DNA from: Morella rubra
Taxonomy: Eukaryota; Streptophyta; Magnoliopsida; Fagales; Myricaceae
Direction of reading: 5' to 3'
Length of the DNA stretch: 64,000 bases
NCBI GenBank assembly: GCA_003952965.2
Contig: CM025855.1
Location: 1,959,252 to 2,023,251, forward strand
Shown here one piece after another: positions 48,419 through 61,517 of the stretch (positions are counted from its first letter, which is position 1; the number at the start of each line of letters is the position of its first letter). A program made the translations under genes and the position numbers. Below the pieces are notes generated by a model that was not told where the DNA came from, ran no database searches, and worked only from the letters and a program-made list of their open reading frames with translations.

Positions 48419-48505
48419 CACTACAAGAAATTGAGTTTTGGGTCACAAAATTTTTGGGTGTCAAACAAAATTTTGTCAACTAAAGTGGCTTTTCCCTGAC
48501 AAAAT
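48419..48505 (+). mobile_element. CACTA-type left terminus
   Basis: CACTACAAGAAATTGAG starts exactly where homology to the segmental duplication stops; TTA precedes it. It is followed by subterminal CAAAATTTTGTC-like units. The right end was not located, so the size of the element is unknown. Confidence 0.65.
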
Positions 48506-49860
48506 ATTAATTTTTGTAAATCCTAGGATTAAGGCAACCCAAGAGGGGGTGAATTGGGTTTCAAAACTTTTTCGAAACTCACCCTTTAGAAATGTTTGCT
48601 AGCTATAAGTCTCACAAAGAGAAGTGATTGCAATAAAAGATTGAACACAAGAATATATATTGCAACTTAAATAGAGAAATAAAACTTAGAATAAGAAACT
48701 AATAGCACAATGTAATGAGATAAGGGAAGAGAAGCAAACACAAGATTTTAGGTGGTTCGGCAAACCCGCTTATATCCACCCTCAAGCTCCTTTACCGAGC
48801 CTTGAGGTTTTTTCACTATGCTCCCTTCAACCAAGGGAAGCCTTCCTTACACTTGAGCTTGAGAAACACCTCTTTCAAGCTCAAGAACGAGTTTGAGAAC
48901 AAACCTCTCTAAACTCCTTCTTTTGATGAACAAACCTCACCAAAAGGAAACAAGAGAATCATTCTCTTAATAGTGTATGGGGATAAACAAAAATGCTTCA
49001 CTAAAACTCCCTTGATGGAGTAGATATTACAATGAGAAATTTCTATCTTTTAAGCTTCACACAACAACAAGGATGTGAAAGTGTTGATTATGTGTGAATG
49101 ATGTTTGAACAAGGATTGAAAGGTTTTAGATCACTCTTAGCTTTGGCAAAATGATTTAAGTTGTTCAGCCATTTTTAAAAGGCGTAGGAATGGCGTTTAT
49201 ATAGGCTTTATAAGAAAAATAGCCGTTTATAGCCGTTGGGAGTCGAGCTGTTAAAAACTCGATGAACCGGTCGACCGCTGCAGGTTTACGTTACACAACG
49301 ATCATAATGTCAGAATTCAAAACGGTTCTTTTTTAAAACTTTTTCAAATCAACCGGTCGACCGTTATACCAAGCGGTCGAAGACCGGTCGACCGCTACAT
49401 GAGCCGGTCGACCTCCTCAACTTAAGCACATGATCCGGTTGTTTTAAAAACACGATTTTGACTAACTTAAAATACCCAATTTTAAAGACTAACTTCCCAT
49501 AAGTATATAAAAAGTTTGAGAGTTTAATTGGGATATTTTAAAGCCATTTAAAACATTTTAAATCTTCAAAACAAGAGGTAAAACATTTCATGCAAGTTTT
49601 GAAGAAATATGCAAGTGTGTGGTTCAAATCCTTGTTAAAGATGAAGACTTAGAGTTACAAAGATTACCCTAGCATCTTGAGTCTTCACTTTAAGAGCACT
49701 TCCATTGAAGGGGATGTTACTTGATCGCTTCGTGCTCATTTTGGATCCGCTTTGCTTCACATCTCAATTACTTCTATTGTTATCATCAAAACATTGATTG
49801 TGACTAAAAGCCAATAATTTCTTCACCCAAAATCTTCTAGGAACGCCAAATCCTTCAGTA
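48506..49860. repeat. Unidentified interspersed repeat interrupting the CACTA-type DNA
   Basis: Starts near TAAATCCTAGGATTAAGG and includes AGAGGGGGTGAATTGGG and GGTGGTTCGGCAAACCCGC, phrases I associate with dispersed plant repeats, but I cannot name the family. It contains five ACCGGTCGACCG-like 10-12-mers clustered at 49261-49420. There is no open reading frame of note. Its right boundary near 49860 is approximate. Confidence 0.4.
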
Positions 49861-50828
49861 AAGGTCCAAAAACAGTTCAGATGGATTTCTGATATGACAA
49901 GATACACCTCGTCGCGAATGAGTGAAGATAAACATTGTCACATTTACTTAATAGCCGTCTAGACCTATAAACAATCCATTTGGACTCTTATCTAGGTGAC
50001 AAAATCCAAATCGTTGTAATTGAGTGATGATTAAAATCGTTACAAATTTTACAAGTCCGTCTGAATGTCATTCTTAAAATGTTTGCATGGACATTACCTA
50101 ATGAATAATGATCGCCAACACATAGTGACAAATTAAAAATCATCATGAACACTCAATACCGACCGACGTAAACATGGGCGTTCCAACACTAAAAAAATAA
50201 TCTCATCCGGACGCTGAAAACATGTATGCACAGGTATGAATGCTCCTTTCGTGAATCGTGTAGTTTCACGTTGCAAAACTTCACACACGTGATGTTGAAT
50301 CCGTCCAGACCTAGACACACCATCCGTACGGATGTAAGTTTTCGAATTTGGCATATTCAATGACGTTGAATTTGATTAGGTCACGTGTGAATATAACTGT
50401 AGAGACGCTTCCGAAAGCCTATGAAAACTATGTGGATGCCTTGCTTATCACATTAAACCCGCCAGACTTGTCAAAATACACTTTCACTCTCTTCTCTTAA
50501 ACTTTTCTCTTAAATATTTTCACTACCCCTTCGAGATTTATTTTGAGGTCTCTCAAACAATTTCTGGTAAAACCTTCTTTGTGACGTTGCTTTTCAAATT
50601 GATGCTTTTCAATTTAATACTTTTGAATTTTGTTGTGTTCTTTGTATTCTTTGTTTTCATCGAAGTACGCTGTTTGGTTTGAGTTCATCGAAGTACCATT
50701 TGGACGCTTGAATATTGAAGTCTAGACGTGTTTCACCACGTTCGGACGCCTGCTAAGTGAAAACGTCACCGTTTGAATTACGTACGAATGGTTTGTGCTT
50801 ACATTTGGCCAATTTTTGTTAGGTTAAC

Positions 50829-51119
50829 CATGGATCACTCCAGGAGAAGTATCACCAAAGTCTAGGCATAGACAGAGCAACCAACTTGGGCGGGTGCTTT
50901 ACTAGTGGAGCTGAGGGAGAGCATTCAGGCAATACTGGAGCTAACACATTTGTTGTGCATGGAGCTCCAATGCCCGCTTAACCATTTTGGAGAACAATTT
51001 TGTTCTAACAAAGAGGCTCTGAGGGAGGACTTGAATGCTATGCGGATGGAACTGTTTTCTGTGAGAGAACAAGTGTCTCTGTTGTCCTAGTCTGTCCATA
51101 CTGTTCCGATACAGTTGTA
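50829..51119 (+). pseudogene. Degraded open frame, possible transposon-protein fragment
   Basis: Begins MDHSRRSITKV and, after stops, continues as an open frame with an amphipathic Leu-rich tail (EALREDLNAMRMELFSVREQVSLLS). The tail looks like a coiled coil. It may be the C-terminal part of the type of protein seen at 54708, but the assignment is weak. Confidence 0.3.
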
Positions 51120-51542
51120 GACACTCATAAGATGGGTGGATAATATGTAGGAGTAGTCGGCGCATGTTCGTGATGCCCTCGGATAAGATCTGGACTAGCC
51201 AGCTCATGATTCAGACTAGTCTCCTGTTTATGTTTTATCGCTATTATTTACTTATCCTTAGAATGACCATCTCTGGCTTGTACTAGACTTTATGATTGTG
51301 TTTTTCGTTCAGTATTTCGATTATATTTGATATTTGATATTAATTATGTTTTTCATTAGTTTAAATTTATTATAATTTAAACGGACAATTAATACAATTG
51401 AATAAGTGATTAGTATGAGTGCTAAATTAACGGAACGGTTAATGCAATTAGATTGTAACGGTTAGTGTAATTACAATTAAATGAGTGATTAGTTATAACA
51501 GATGTTTAATATAAAAGTATGCTTAACTATATATAAAAAATT

Positions 51543-52166
51543 GGGAAAATTACACAAAGCCCACTAGGTTTTAGGCCCAAATCAAAAGCCTCACTAGGTT
51601 TTAAAAATAATCCAAAAGCTCACTTGGTTTATCAGTTTGGTATGAAAACTAACCCGAGCCAACTTCGTATCCAAATTTCGAGCATTTGTAGCAGATGATG
51701 AGCTCAAGGAGGACATTGTTGAGGAAGACCTACACGGCAGAATGGGGAGAACGACGTGGTAGACTGAAGCTTTCTTGAAGGAACCTCCAAGGTAAAACAA
51801 CGTGGCAAACTAAAGCTTTAAAGCTTCGCACAAGGGCAAAGAACTTTGAGGGATTTCAGATCGATGAACCTAGGGCTTCCTCCAAGGCTTCTTCATTAGT
51901 ATAGAGGAGACTAACGTGGTTGACGTGGTAGGATGTGGTGCAACATGGCAAGCTGAAGCTTATGTAATTTTTTTGAGCACGTGTCAAGTAACAATTCGTT
52001 CATTTATATTACGTGGATTGGGCTCCATTATCTCTGCTAATAGAGTTGGCTCGGGTTAGTTTTCATATCAAACTGATAAACCAAGTGTGCTTTTGATTTT
52101 TTTTTTTTAAACTCAGTGAGGCTTTTGATTTGGGCCTAACACCTAGTGGGTTTTGAGTAATTTTCC
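51543..52166. mobile_element. MULE-type non-autonomous element with about 120-bp inverted repeats
   Basis: The left 51543-51661 (GGGAAAATTACACAAAGCCC...) is matched in inverted orientation by 52047-52166 with small differences and a T-run indel. Flanks are ATAAAAAATT on the left and ATAAAAATT on the right, a 9-10 bp target duplication as expected for Mutator-like elements. The 385-bp centre has no recognised gene fragment. Confidence 0.8.
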
Positions 52167-54707
52167 ATAAAAATTTTATGATTCAAAATAAATAAATTAA
52201 GTTAAAATTTTGAGACAAATTACATTGTGTTAGTTAAATGATTTAAATAAATTAAATTGAGTGAATTAAATGGGATCCATAATCAATTAAAAAATAAAAG
52301 CAATGTCAAATAAATCTACTACGCGTCTGTACATTGTTATGTGTCGTTTAGACGCATCACATTAATTAATTACGTTGGAACGCACGAAAATACCGTCCAG
52401 ACGTCGTTATCGTGATAGCATGGCTTACATGTGTTTAATGAGGATGAAGGTTGAAAATAACTGTAGGCAACCGAACGGTGAAGCATCAAGTCCAAACGAG
52501 TATGATGAAACGATGCTTTTGGAATGGATGACAATACCGTTTAGACATTTGTGTAACCGTCACATGGCTTACACGTGTTTACGTAGTATGACGGTTAAAA
52601 ACAGCTGTAACCATTCAAACTTCTAGGACACCGTCCAGACTCTACGTGATGTTTATTCAGCCAAACGTGTGCTTTCACTTCACACAAAGTCATAGGAATT
52701 GAGTTTAGACGGGCGGCCACCGTCCGGATGCTTTTAATGTTTCGAACCATTTTAAACAATTTAAATTTTGGCATTTAATATGGAGGACTCTCATTGGGCC
52801 ACGTGACTCACTCTACAATGAGCAACACAAAGGCTATCCCAAGTATAGGAGTTTTGTAGTGTAATAATGAGCCCTAAAGGCCAGATTGTCTCCTCAAGGA
52901 AAATTGATTAATTTCAAACTTGCGCCAAAAAACAAGGAGAAAATAGGAAGAGCAAGTGTTGTACAGCAAATAGAGAGAAAAATAAAGGAGAGAGGAGAGA
53001 GAAAAAGTGCTGCAAAATAAAACTAAAGAGGTAGAGAGAGATAGCAAGAGCGTGTTTTAAAAAGAAAAAAAGAGAGAATAAATAGGGAGAAGAGTTGGCC
53101 AAGGAGAAAAGAAAAAGGGAGTGGGAGAGAAAATAGGAAAAATGAGACTAGGTTAAAAAAAGTAGGAAGGAAGAGAATAAGATGCTAGGTTATAAGAAAT
53201 GAGTGTGAAAAGAGATATGGATGATTGAGATTTAATCTCTCATTTCTTTATAGAATTACAGCATTGCAATTAATGAATCCATCTTGCTTTGCCATGTATC
53301 CCAGTAGATTGCTCTTGTTGTTTGTGAGTCCAGAAAGTATTTACTTTTATTACCTTGCACAAATATACTTAATTAGTTTATGACATCATATGACAAAATT
53401 AAATTATAAAATAATTACAATGCCAATAATATAGTGCAAATGATAAAAATAATGATTTTAAAATGTGTCTAGACATGGTATGACTAAAGTACAAGCAAGC
53501 TAAAGATGAGAAAATTACATGTGCAATAAATTAACTCTAAAGTCAAAAGATTCAACAATTAAATGCACTGCTTAGATTTATGCCTCTTAACCATTTTTTC
53601 ACCTAAAACCAATATTTAAAACATTAAACAATTAATATTATATTAGTTTTAGATGTATTAAACATGCAATATTCTAGCTTAATCACCACGTGTGCTGAAA
53701 AACGTCCGAACGGGGATACACCATCCGGACAGCTTCCAAGGATTGTCAAATACTCAAACAGTTCGACATTTTACATTTAACTGGTTTTTTTTCTCATAAA
53801 AAATCTCTCAACCCTTACGTGTTTTCTTCTCAAATCTTTACATAAACTCATTACTTCGAGACTCTAATCACACCCAAGTATGTTTTATTCATTTTTAACA
53901 AGATTTTAGGGGTAAAAATTTCTTTTTTTCTTTTTTTTTTTAGTTTTACGTATAGATTTTAATCACATTTTTTTTTTACTACATTGTGTTTTTGATTGAT
54001 TTTTTTTTTTTTGGGTAGAAATTGATTGTTATGATTGTTTTGAGTGTATTTTTGTGACATTTGGTTGTGTATTTGGAAGTATGTGGGAGGTGGAGGGGGA
54101 TTGCCAAGGCTAAGTTAACTCAGTCATCTTCCTGACGCGTCCAAACGTAGTTTACAGTCCTTCGAACGCTTTGTAGTATCCCAAAAGGGATATGTTGTCG
54201 TTTTGCATTTGTCCTGACACTATATCTAAGCTGTCCGAATGGTTTTTATATTTAATTTCAATAGTTTACTTATGTGTTTTACGTTTAGACGTTAGGCTCT
54301 CACGGTTCGAATGCCTGTTAGTCTACCAAAAGGGAAACGTTAGCGTTTGGCCTGTATCCGGACACTATATCGAAGCAGTCCGGATTTGTTTTATCTTTAA
54401 TTTAAATAGTTTACTTCTAAGTTTTCTGTACGGACGGAAGTCTCATGCTGTTCAGACGCATAGGTGAAAACGTCATCATTTTTCAGGCAATCCGGACGAC
54501 TATTGATATTTAATTTGCATATTTATTTTCTTTAGTCATAGTTTAGAAGACTGTTGTTTGCTGTTCATACATTTTTGGTGGAAACGTCATCATTGTCACC
54601 AAATGTTTATTTAATGCTATCTGTTCGCACGATTATGCGAACTGGTTTTCTACATGTGTGAACAGTTTTTTCTTTAGTTTGAACAATTTTGTACAGATTC
54701 TAAAAAA

Positions 54708-55400
54708 ATGGGCAAGCATCCTTGTTTTGATGCTGAGGCTACCAGTAGCCAGGCTGATCCTGAGCAAGGTTTCGCTCTAACTCTATCGTTAGAGCAGCAT
54801 ACAACGATTATTATGTCCCGCTCAATCGTTATCAAGCAGCAAATCTAGTTAGCCGATTTCAACGATCTTCAGTCTGAGGATTGGACCCTTTCGGAGGTGG
54901 TGAAGCAGGCGGGTTAGCTATCGTTCCTCCAGAGGACTGGCTATGTGTCGAAAATTTGGTGCAAGAATTCTATGTTTCTATTCTTCTAGCAGTGATCCTG
55001 TCAAAGCCTAATATGGAGGTCACCATCTGTAACACTCAGACTCGCAGGACGAGCTGGTGAGATTCTTGGGCTATGAGAGGCCTATGACAGCGTTACCTAA
55101 CCTGCCGCTGAGCGAGGAGGGTCGGCCTACTAAAGCCAAGGTTATCTAGACGATGCTGGGTCCAGATACGGTTATTCTGGAGGGAAGTAACATGTAATAC
55201 GGGCAACTGCTTCCTTTTTGGCAGATCATGCACCTAATCCTATGCTACTGCTTCGAATTGAAGAAGCACATGTCTGAGCTTGCTTTTCACAGGGCCAAGT
55301 TCTTGTACTTGGTTGTTGTATAGGAGGAGCCAGAGCTGAGCTTGCTTTTCATAGGGTCGAGCTTGCTTTACACACTTAAGGTTATTTATATTATTAACAC
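54708..55400 (+). pseudogene. Decayed plant transposon protein-like frame
   Basis: Starts MGKHPCFDAEATSSQADPEQ and continues across several stops with DFNDLQSEDWTLSEVVKQAG and, in other frames, KAKVIQTML-like text, WQIMHLILCYC and ELKKHMSELAFHRAKFLYLVVV. This resembles the uncharacterised plant-transposon protein family seen beside many plant elements. At least four in-frame stops and two frameshifts are present. The family assignment is tentative. Confidence 0.4.
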
Positions 55401-56762
55401 ACTTTGGTTATTTAAAACTTGCTAATAAATTGAATGGTATTAACTTTAAATATCAAATCCGATCGTCAAAAATCGTTCTGAAGGTTTCCTGCAAGGTCGA
55501 ACGGTGTTGTATTGTGTAAGATAATCGTCCGGATGGTATTGTACTCCTTCTAGACGTATTCGTTTATGATCATTTCCTTGCAAGTATATATAGAGACGGT
55601 GTCGTTTGGGGATTTTTAAAACGGTGTCATGAACTATAAGCTAGTATTTGGACGGGAAATATCCCATGTAGACGGTATGAAATTTTAGGCGACAAGGAAT
55701 TCCTTTGAAAACTTAGACACATCAGCGTCCGCACGGGATTAAGGGAGTCTAAACAGCTTTTAGCGGATGAAAGAGCTAAAATCGCAGACAGTACCCATAA
55801 CGGGAAGAAATTGTGAAAATTTGCGATTTAAGAAGTGGAGAAGAGGGCAGCTTATTTTGGGCGTTCAATCTTACTGAAAAAAGAGGTGGAATGAGTAACT
55901 CAAGGAAGATTTTACATTGGATTGCATTTGAGGTTAATGTGTTTAAAATTTTACAAAAGTTTAGGATAGAAAGTATGGATTTTAGGATGTCAAAGTATGT
56001 GTTTTTCTAATTTTTAGGGTATAAAATTATTGCAATGGAGTTTAGGGTTGGTTATGATTTGTTTATGTTGAAATGTTTGCAATTTGAGTTGATTTTGAGA
56101 TGTTTTTGGACTAATTTTTGTATCTGTTCGTTGAAAAACAATGGTGTTCGATAATCGCAATCCAGACAGATTATATTCAGTCCGGATGCTTTTGTTTGGT
56201 TTGGACGATTTGCTTAGGATGTCTGAACACTTATATGTATGGTTCAGACGGTTATGAATCCGTTCGAGCGGTTTTTGCTATTATGTTATTTCATTCATTT
56301 AGTAGCCTTAGCCCTGTTTACGAATCACACCAAGTTTGGATAACATACTCAGTTTCATTATTGAATTGTCCACGTTATGGACAATTTAAGTTTACAATAT
56401 CTGTATTGTGTATAGTTGTATCTACTATTGTGACAGATGTGTTTAGAAATTTCAATGCAAATCTGCTTTTGTCCTCTGGATACACATTCAGCATTGAGCT
56501 GACACACTCACCTTCAATGGTGGGTGTTTATGCTCAATGTTGTAGGCGTGTATCTTAGGATTGAGGGGAAATGCTGTTGAAATTTCTAAAGCATCGGTCA
56601 CAATGGTCGGTCAATTACGTGCAGTACGTGATATTGTAAACTTGAATGGGATAGGACTATCACCGAAGAAATTGGAGTTCAGTGTGAATGTCATCATTGT
56701 TTGCATTATTATTTGTATTTTTGTTTGCATTATTGTTTATATTTTCGTCTTTGAAGAACAAT

Positions 56763-59090
56763 ATGGATAAGAGCTGGATTTATGAGGCTGATAGACTCAA
56801 AAGTGCGAAGTATAGTGATGGTGTTCGGATTTTATGAGTGTTGCCCGTAGTTATGCAGATAGTCGTGGACTGATAAAATGTCCATGTAAGAGATGTAAGA
56901 ATGTGTTGTTCCAATGTGTGGACAAGATAGAGGATCATTTATTCATAATTGGTTTGACCAGAGTTACACTCATTGGTTATTTCACGGAGAGCCAATTTCA
57001 GAAGTTTTTAACTGGATAGTGACTTTAGAACTTGAATAAAGCAATGAGGATTCTGAGGGAAACATAAATGGTAATATAAGCTGCATGTTAGAAGATTTTA
57101 AGGCGGGAGTAGGGTTTATGGGAACACTAACCAAAATATATCTGGTCCTGAAACAAATGAATTGGGATCTAGAAACAGGTTTTTCCTCGTATACCAAGTT
57201 ATGGGCGGATGCTGAGCGAGAGTTCTATCCTAGGTGTAATTAGTACTCGAAGTTGTCTTCGTTATTAGGTTACTTCATGTGAAGTCAGAGAATAATTTGA
57301 CTATAAAGACATTTGAAGATGTGTTGGGCTTGATAAAAGATGTGTTATCGGAGGGGAGACACTTCCTAAATCTTATTATGAGGCAAAAAAGTTAAGAAAG
57401 AATTTGAGATTTAGCTATGATAACATACATGCATGCTTAAATGATTATGTATTGTTTTGGAAGGAACACTGTGAGTTACAAGAGTTTCCAATATGTTCGG
57501 TCATTGAGGTGGATGTACAGTCAGAATAGCAAATCAAATGTTCCTTAAAAAGTATTGCGGCATTTTCTCCTGAAACCAAGGTTGCAACAATTATTTTATC
57601 AAGACAAACAGCAATGGATATGCGGTGGCACCAAGAGAAGTGTGTGGTTGAAGATGGGTGATGAGGCATCTTGCAAACTCTATGGTATGGAAGAACATTG
57701 GTTGAATTTGGCATCTGATGGGTTCAATCCGTTTGGCAACATGAACTTATCGTATAGTATATGGTTAGTGGTACTAATTCCATATGATATGTCACCATAG
57801 AGGTGTATAAAGGATTCAAGTTTCATGCTCTTACTGCTTATTCTGGGTCCAAGATGTCTTGGGAATGATATCGACGTCTACTTGCAACCATTGTAGATGA
57901 GTTGAAGGACTTGTAGGAAAATGGCGTGCAGATGTACGACGCGATTGTGTCAAGTTCATTTAAGTTACATGCTGCTTTGCTTTGGACAATAAATGACTTC
58001 CCGGCTTATGGTAATCTCTCGTGTGGAGTACGAAAAGACGGTTAGCATGCCCTAATTGCAATGCGAACACAACGTCATTTTGCTTGAAACATGGAGGTAA
58101 ACATTATTTTTGGGACATCGCCAGTATTTGCCCGCGACGCATGGGTGGAGGCACAATGTCGACTTATTTGACGGAAAAAAAGAGTTTAGAGCAACTCTGA
58201 AGAAGTCACTGGAGAGAAGATACTTCAACAACTTGAATCGATACCGTTATGTTCCTTTAGGAAGACTTAGAAGAAGAAGAAAAATGGCTGAAAATGAGTT
58301 AAGTTGGAAGAAGCGCAACATATTCTTTGACTTGCTGTACTTGTCAGATTTGAAACTTTGACATAGTTTGGACGTAATGCACATAGAGAAGAATATTTGC
58401 GACAATGTGTTGGAAACTTTGATGAACGTCGATGGTAAGACGAAGGACAATGCTAGCACTCGGAGGGACTTGACATAATGGGCATTAAAAAGGAGTTGCA
58501 TTTATAGGCGAGGTGATGCCTCAAGCATCTTTTACTTTAACGAAGGATGAACGTAAGAAGTGTTGTGAATGATTAAAGGGTGTTAAGTTTTCGGATGGAT
58601 ACGCCTCGAACTTATGCTAGTGCGTGAATATTAAAGAATGGAAGATAGTGAGTAGGAAGAGTCACGACTCACACATCTTGTTGCAGCGATTGTTACTAGT
58701 AATGATACACAGGTTATTAGGAAACAAAGTGTGTACAGCGTTGACTGAGTTGAGCTTATTCTTCAGAGACTTGTGCTCACGAACAATATATTTAGACGTT
58801 GTGGACCAGTTAAAAAAGGACATCGGAATGATTCTTTGCAAGTTGGAACATTATTCCCTCCATCATTTTTTACTATTATGGTTCATTTAGCCATTCATTT
58901 ACCTCAAGAAGTAAAACTTTGGGGTCTAGTTCAATTTCGGTGCATGTATCTAATGGAGAGGTATATGGGGCAGATGAAGCATTTTGTTTAGAACAGGGTA
59001 CGGTCTGAGGGCTCCATAGCAGATAATTATGTATTAAATAAATGTCTAACTTTTGTTCAATGTATCTTGGTATAGTTGAAACGAGATTCA
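56763..59090 (+). pseudogene. CACTA (En/Spm) Tnp2 transposase, heavily degraded
   Basis: The order of recognisable blocks matches plant Tnp2 proteins: a transposase-associated N-terminal domain (MDKSWIYEADRLKSAKYSDGV; CPCKRCKN; HLFIIG) at 56763-57010; LASDGFNPFGNMNLSYSIW at 57706-57790; KGFKFHALTAYSGSKMSWE and WTINDFPAYGNLS at 57800-58030; LKHGG then GHRQYLPATHGWRHN at 58084-58150; SLDVMHIEKNIC at about 58368-58400; then a DUF4218-like part with SHDSHILLQRLL, FFRDLCSRT and VHLAIHLPQEV at 58655-58920. Dozens of stops and frameshifts are present, so it is inactive. Confidence 0.9.
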
Positions 59091-61517
59091 ATAGAAAAGA
59101 CCAGAATTATGCCGACATGGATGATTGAACTACTCCGGGTTGTCGTCTTTCTGTATTCACTCAAAATGTTCACCCGTTGGGAGTTGGTAGGGGTCACGAT
59201 TTGGATAGAAAGTAATTTACAAAAGCGCAGTGGTACGTACTCAATAACTGTTCAGAAATCAGCCAACATATAGAGTAAGGGCATATTACAATCGTTGCTC
59301 ATTTAAACACTTATCAATTTATGATATTTTAATTTATTATAAGTTATCTAATTTGTTTTTAGCGAGCACTTAGGAAAGATGAGGAAGCAATTGCCAATAA
59401 ATGTTGATAGGAGGCACAAAGAAGGATTTTCGTAATGGTTTAGAAATCGAGTATTTATTTTATTTTGTCTCTATTATATGTTCCACTTTTATTGATATTT
59501 TTTTTGTTCTCATTAACACGTGTTTATTATTTTATATTCAAACTATGCGCAATGAAAACTCAAGCTCAGTGTTGGATGATTTGTATACATTAGCATCCAG
59601 TCTGGATCAATGGACAATGTCCAAACCCCTTACAAGTACAAACTTGCAAGTACATGCGGCAAGTCCACGCCTTAAGGTAAATGCACGATTTGGTTGCCCA
59701 TTGAGATACTCTTCATCACTTGAGCTCTATTTTTTTTATTTTTTGATGTAAATGAAAAAGAAATCAATAGAAAGATGGATGGCTAAGAAAGTGGAGGCAT
59801 AACACCACACGCCTAACTAGGATGGGCTGACATCCGAAGCTAGCCAAACAATGACGCTTTGTAAGCCTTTCCCCTGTGGAGTTGACACTTCCGCACAGGC
59901 AAGTACTTACAGATACGCAAACCTAAGCCACACAAGGATGACCTAGAACCCGATAGGCGGAACCTTGATAAGAGAAGACCAAAACTCAGTAGACCCACAG
60001 CCAAGCTAAATATCCTTACACTTACCAAAGAATCGGGATCTTTGTCAAGAGGTCAGTTAAGCAACGAGAGATTCACGCCCACCACAAGTAATCTTTCGCT
60101 CTTCAAAGACCTTCGGCTTCCTTAATAAAGGAAAGACCAAGCAATGAGAGACTCACGTCCGCCACAAATGTTCCTTCCTTGCCAATGCTCCACTTGCCCT
60201 CTAGTTTCTCTAACAAGGTAGAACCACGGCCAAGTTAGAGTCTAACATGGAAGAACCACGTTCATGCTAGCTCAATGGTAACAAGGTTCAGCCTGCACCT
60301 GGTGCTATGGTTCGGCCTGTATCATAGAAAAAGAGTACTGAGGCCAAAAGTTCATTTGGAGACTATTCTCTGATAAATATTCAATTGAATGCTTTACAAT
60401 GGTGCCATGGAGGGGTACATATAGTACCTCCATGTGCTTGGACGACAAGGCCTTTTCTTGTAGAGAGAAGCCTTGCTTGCTACACAAAAATCAAATCTTC
60501 TAAGATCTAGCAAAGGCCAAGAGGAAAAATCTTGAAAGGATCTTCCTTGGTGGCCAAAACTTGCCTAACTAAGAGCCAATCAATCAAAGATTGATTTGCC
60601 CTTATTGACTCTAATGTGGCCGGCCATATGCTTCCATATTGGGAGCAAATGTCAAATGCCACCTATGCACAAAACTCCTAATATCAATCAAGGATCAATC
60701 TTCCTAAAATAAAACCAAGATTCTTTCTTTAATTGACTTAAGCCAACATGGCAATGTTTTAACTACAAAAACAAATAAAGATAACATCCATTAAATGGGA
60801 GATTCGGCCATATAGGGATGGGTGACCCTATATGGCTTTTGATTGCCGCTGTCATCACCATTCCACCGCCTTGTAGGGTAGTGACACCAAAATGTTCCTT
60901 GTGACGTGTTGATTCTTTTGAGCTAGCTCCTCCATGTGGTTGTGTGGTGGTGCTATCGATCTCTTCCACTCCATCACGGGAACCTCCTGGGACAATCTAC
61001 CCCTGCACTTCTTCTGGCATCGCTAGAGGCCATGTGGTAGTGCTGGCAAAGTGGTCCTTGACTCCTCGTAAGTCAGCCTACATCATCTTTTCATTAGCCT
61101 TTCCTAGGCCATGCTGAGGCATGTTGCCTAGTTAGGCATTCTCTGACACTGGTAATGCCATGGGCATGTCAGAGGTGCCTACAAACCTCATCTCACCTAG
61201 GTCTTGAGATAAGGTCTTGTCACTCCCCTTCCCTTGAGATTACCCTTGACCTCAAAGGTAAGATTCGAACTACCCTTGTCATTCTTCCACAACATAGGGC
61301 TTAACCTTGCCTTGTGTTTCGTACACTTCATCCTCTTCAATGCCTAAATCTGGGAGCATCTTCTGTAGCCTTTATCAATCTTTCTTTTTCGAAGATTTAT
61401 GTCGCCCTCAAGGTTCATGCCATATGTGTTCTTTGTGTGACCTTGTTTCTTCCATTCTGCTCTTCTAACGTTGGTGGCTTTAAGGAAATTCTGCTCAACC
61501 TCTAACTATTTGATATT
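59091..61517. other. Repetitive-looking DNA without a supported gene
   Basis: 59400-59750 may be the tail of the CACTA element. 59760-61500 changes composition (more GC, short phrases such as AAGACCAAGCAATGAGAGACTCACG repeated in variant form near 60050 and 60140). It probably belongs to the downstream part of the gypsy-type remnant to its right. No reverse transcriptase or LTR pair was recognised. Confidence 0.4.

Larger units (their letters stand above)
49861..56560 (+). mobile_element. CACTA-type subterminal region with dispersed GTCCGGACG-like motif
   Basis: Variants of a roughly 10-bp word related to CGTCCGGACG (for example ATCCGGACGC at 50206, CCGTCCAGACG near 52393, CGTCCGGATGC near 52724, CGTCCGAACGG near 53707, CGTCCGGATGG near 55528 and GTCCGGATGC near 56170) occur in both orientations over more than 6 kb, upstream of a CACTA Tnp2 pseudogene. 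CACTA elements carry arrays of short transposase-binding motifs next to their ends. Most open frames here are chance. A purine-rich stretch is at 52925-53180. Confidence 0.5.

Noticed and set aside
49261..49420. CRISPR-like array
   Set aside because: The repeats are too short and irregularly spaced, and the context is a plant nuclear genome.
52851..52860. TTTTGTAGTG as the right end of the CACTA element starting at 48419
   Set aside because: Flanking trinucleotides (TTA left, TAA right) do not match, the terminal repeats agree for only about ten bases, and the duplication-copy sequence does not resume after it.
56118..56558. 146-codon open frame on the plus strand
   Set aside because: Composition is unlike a protein-coding gene, there is no recognisable domain, and it contains the GTCCGGATG-type array motif; it is a chance frame in transposon DNA.
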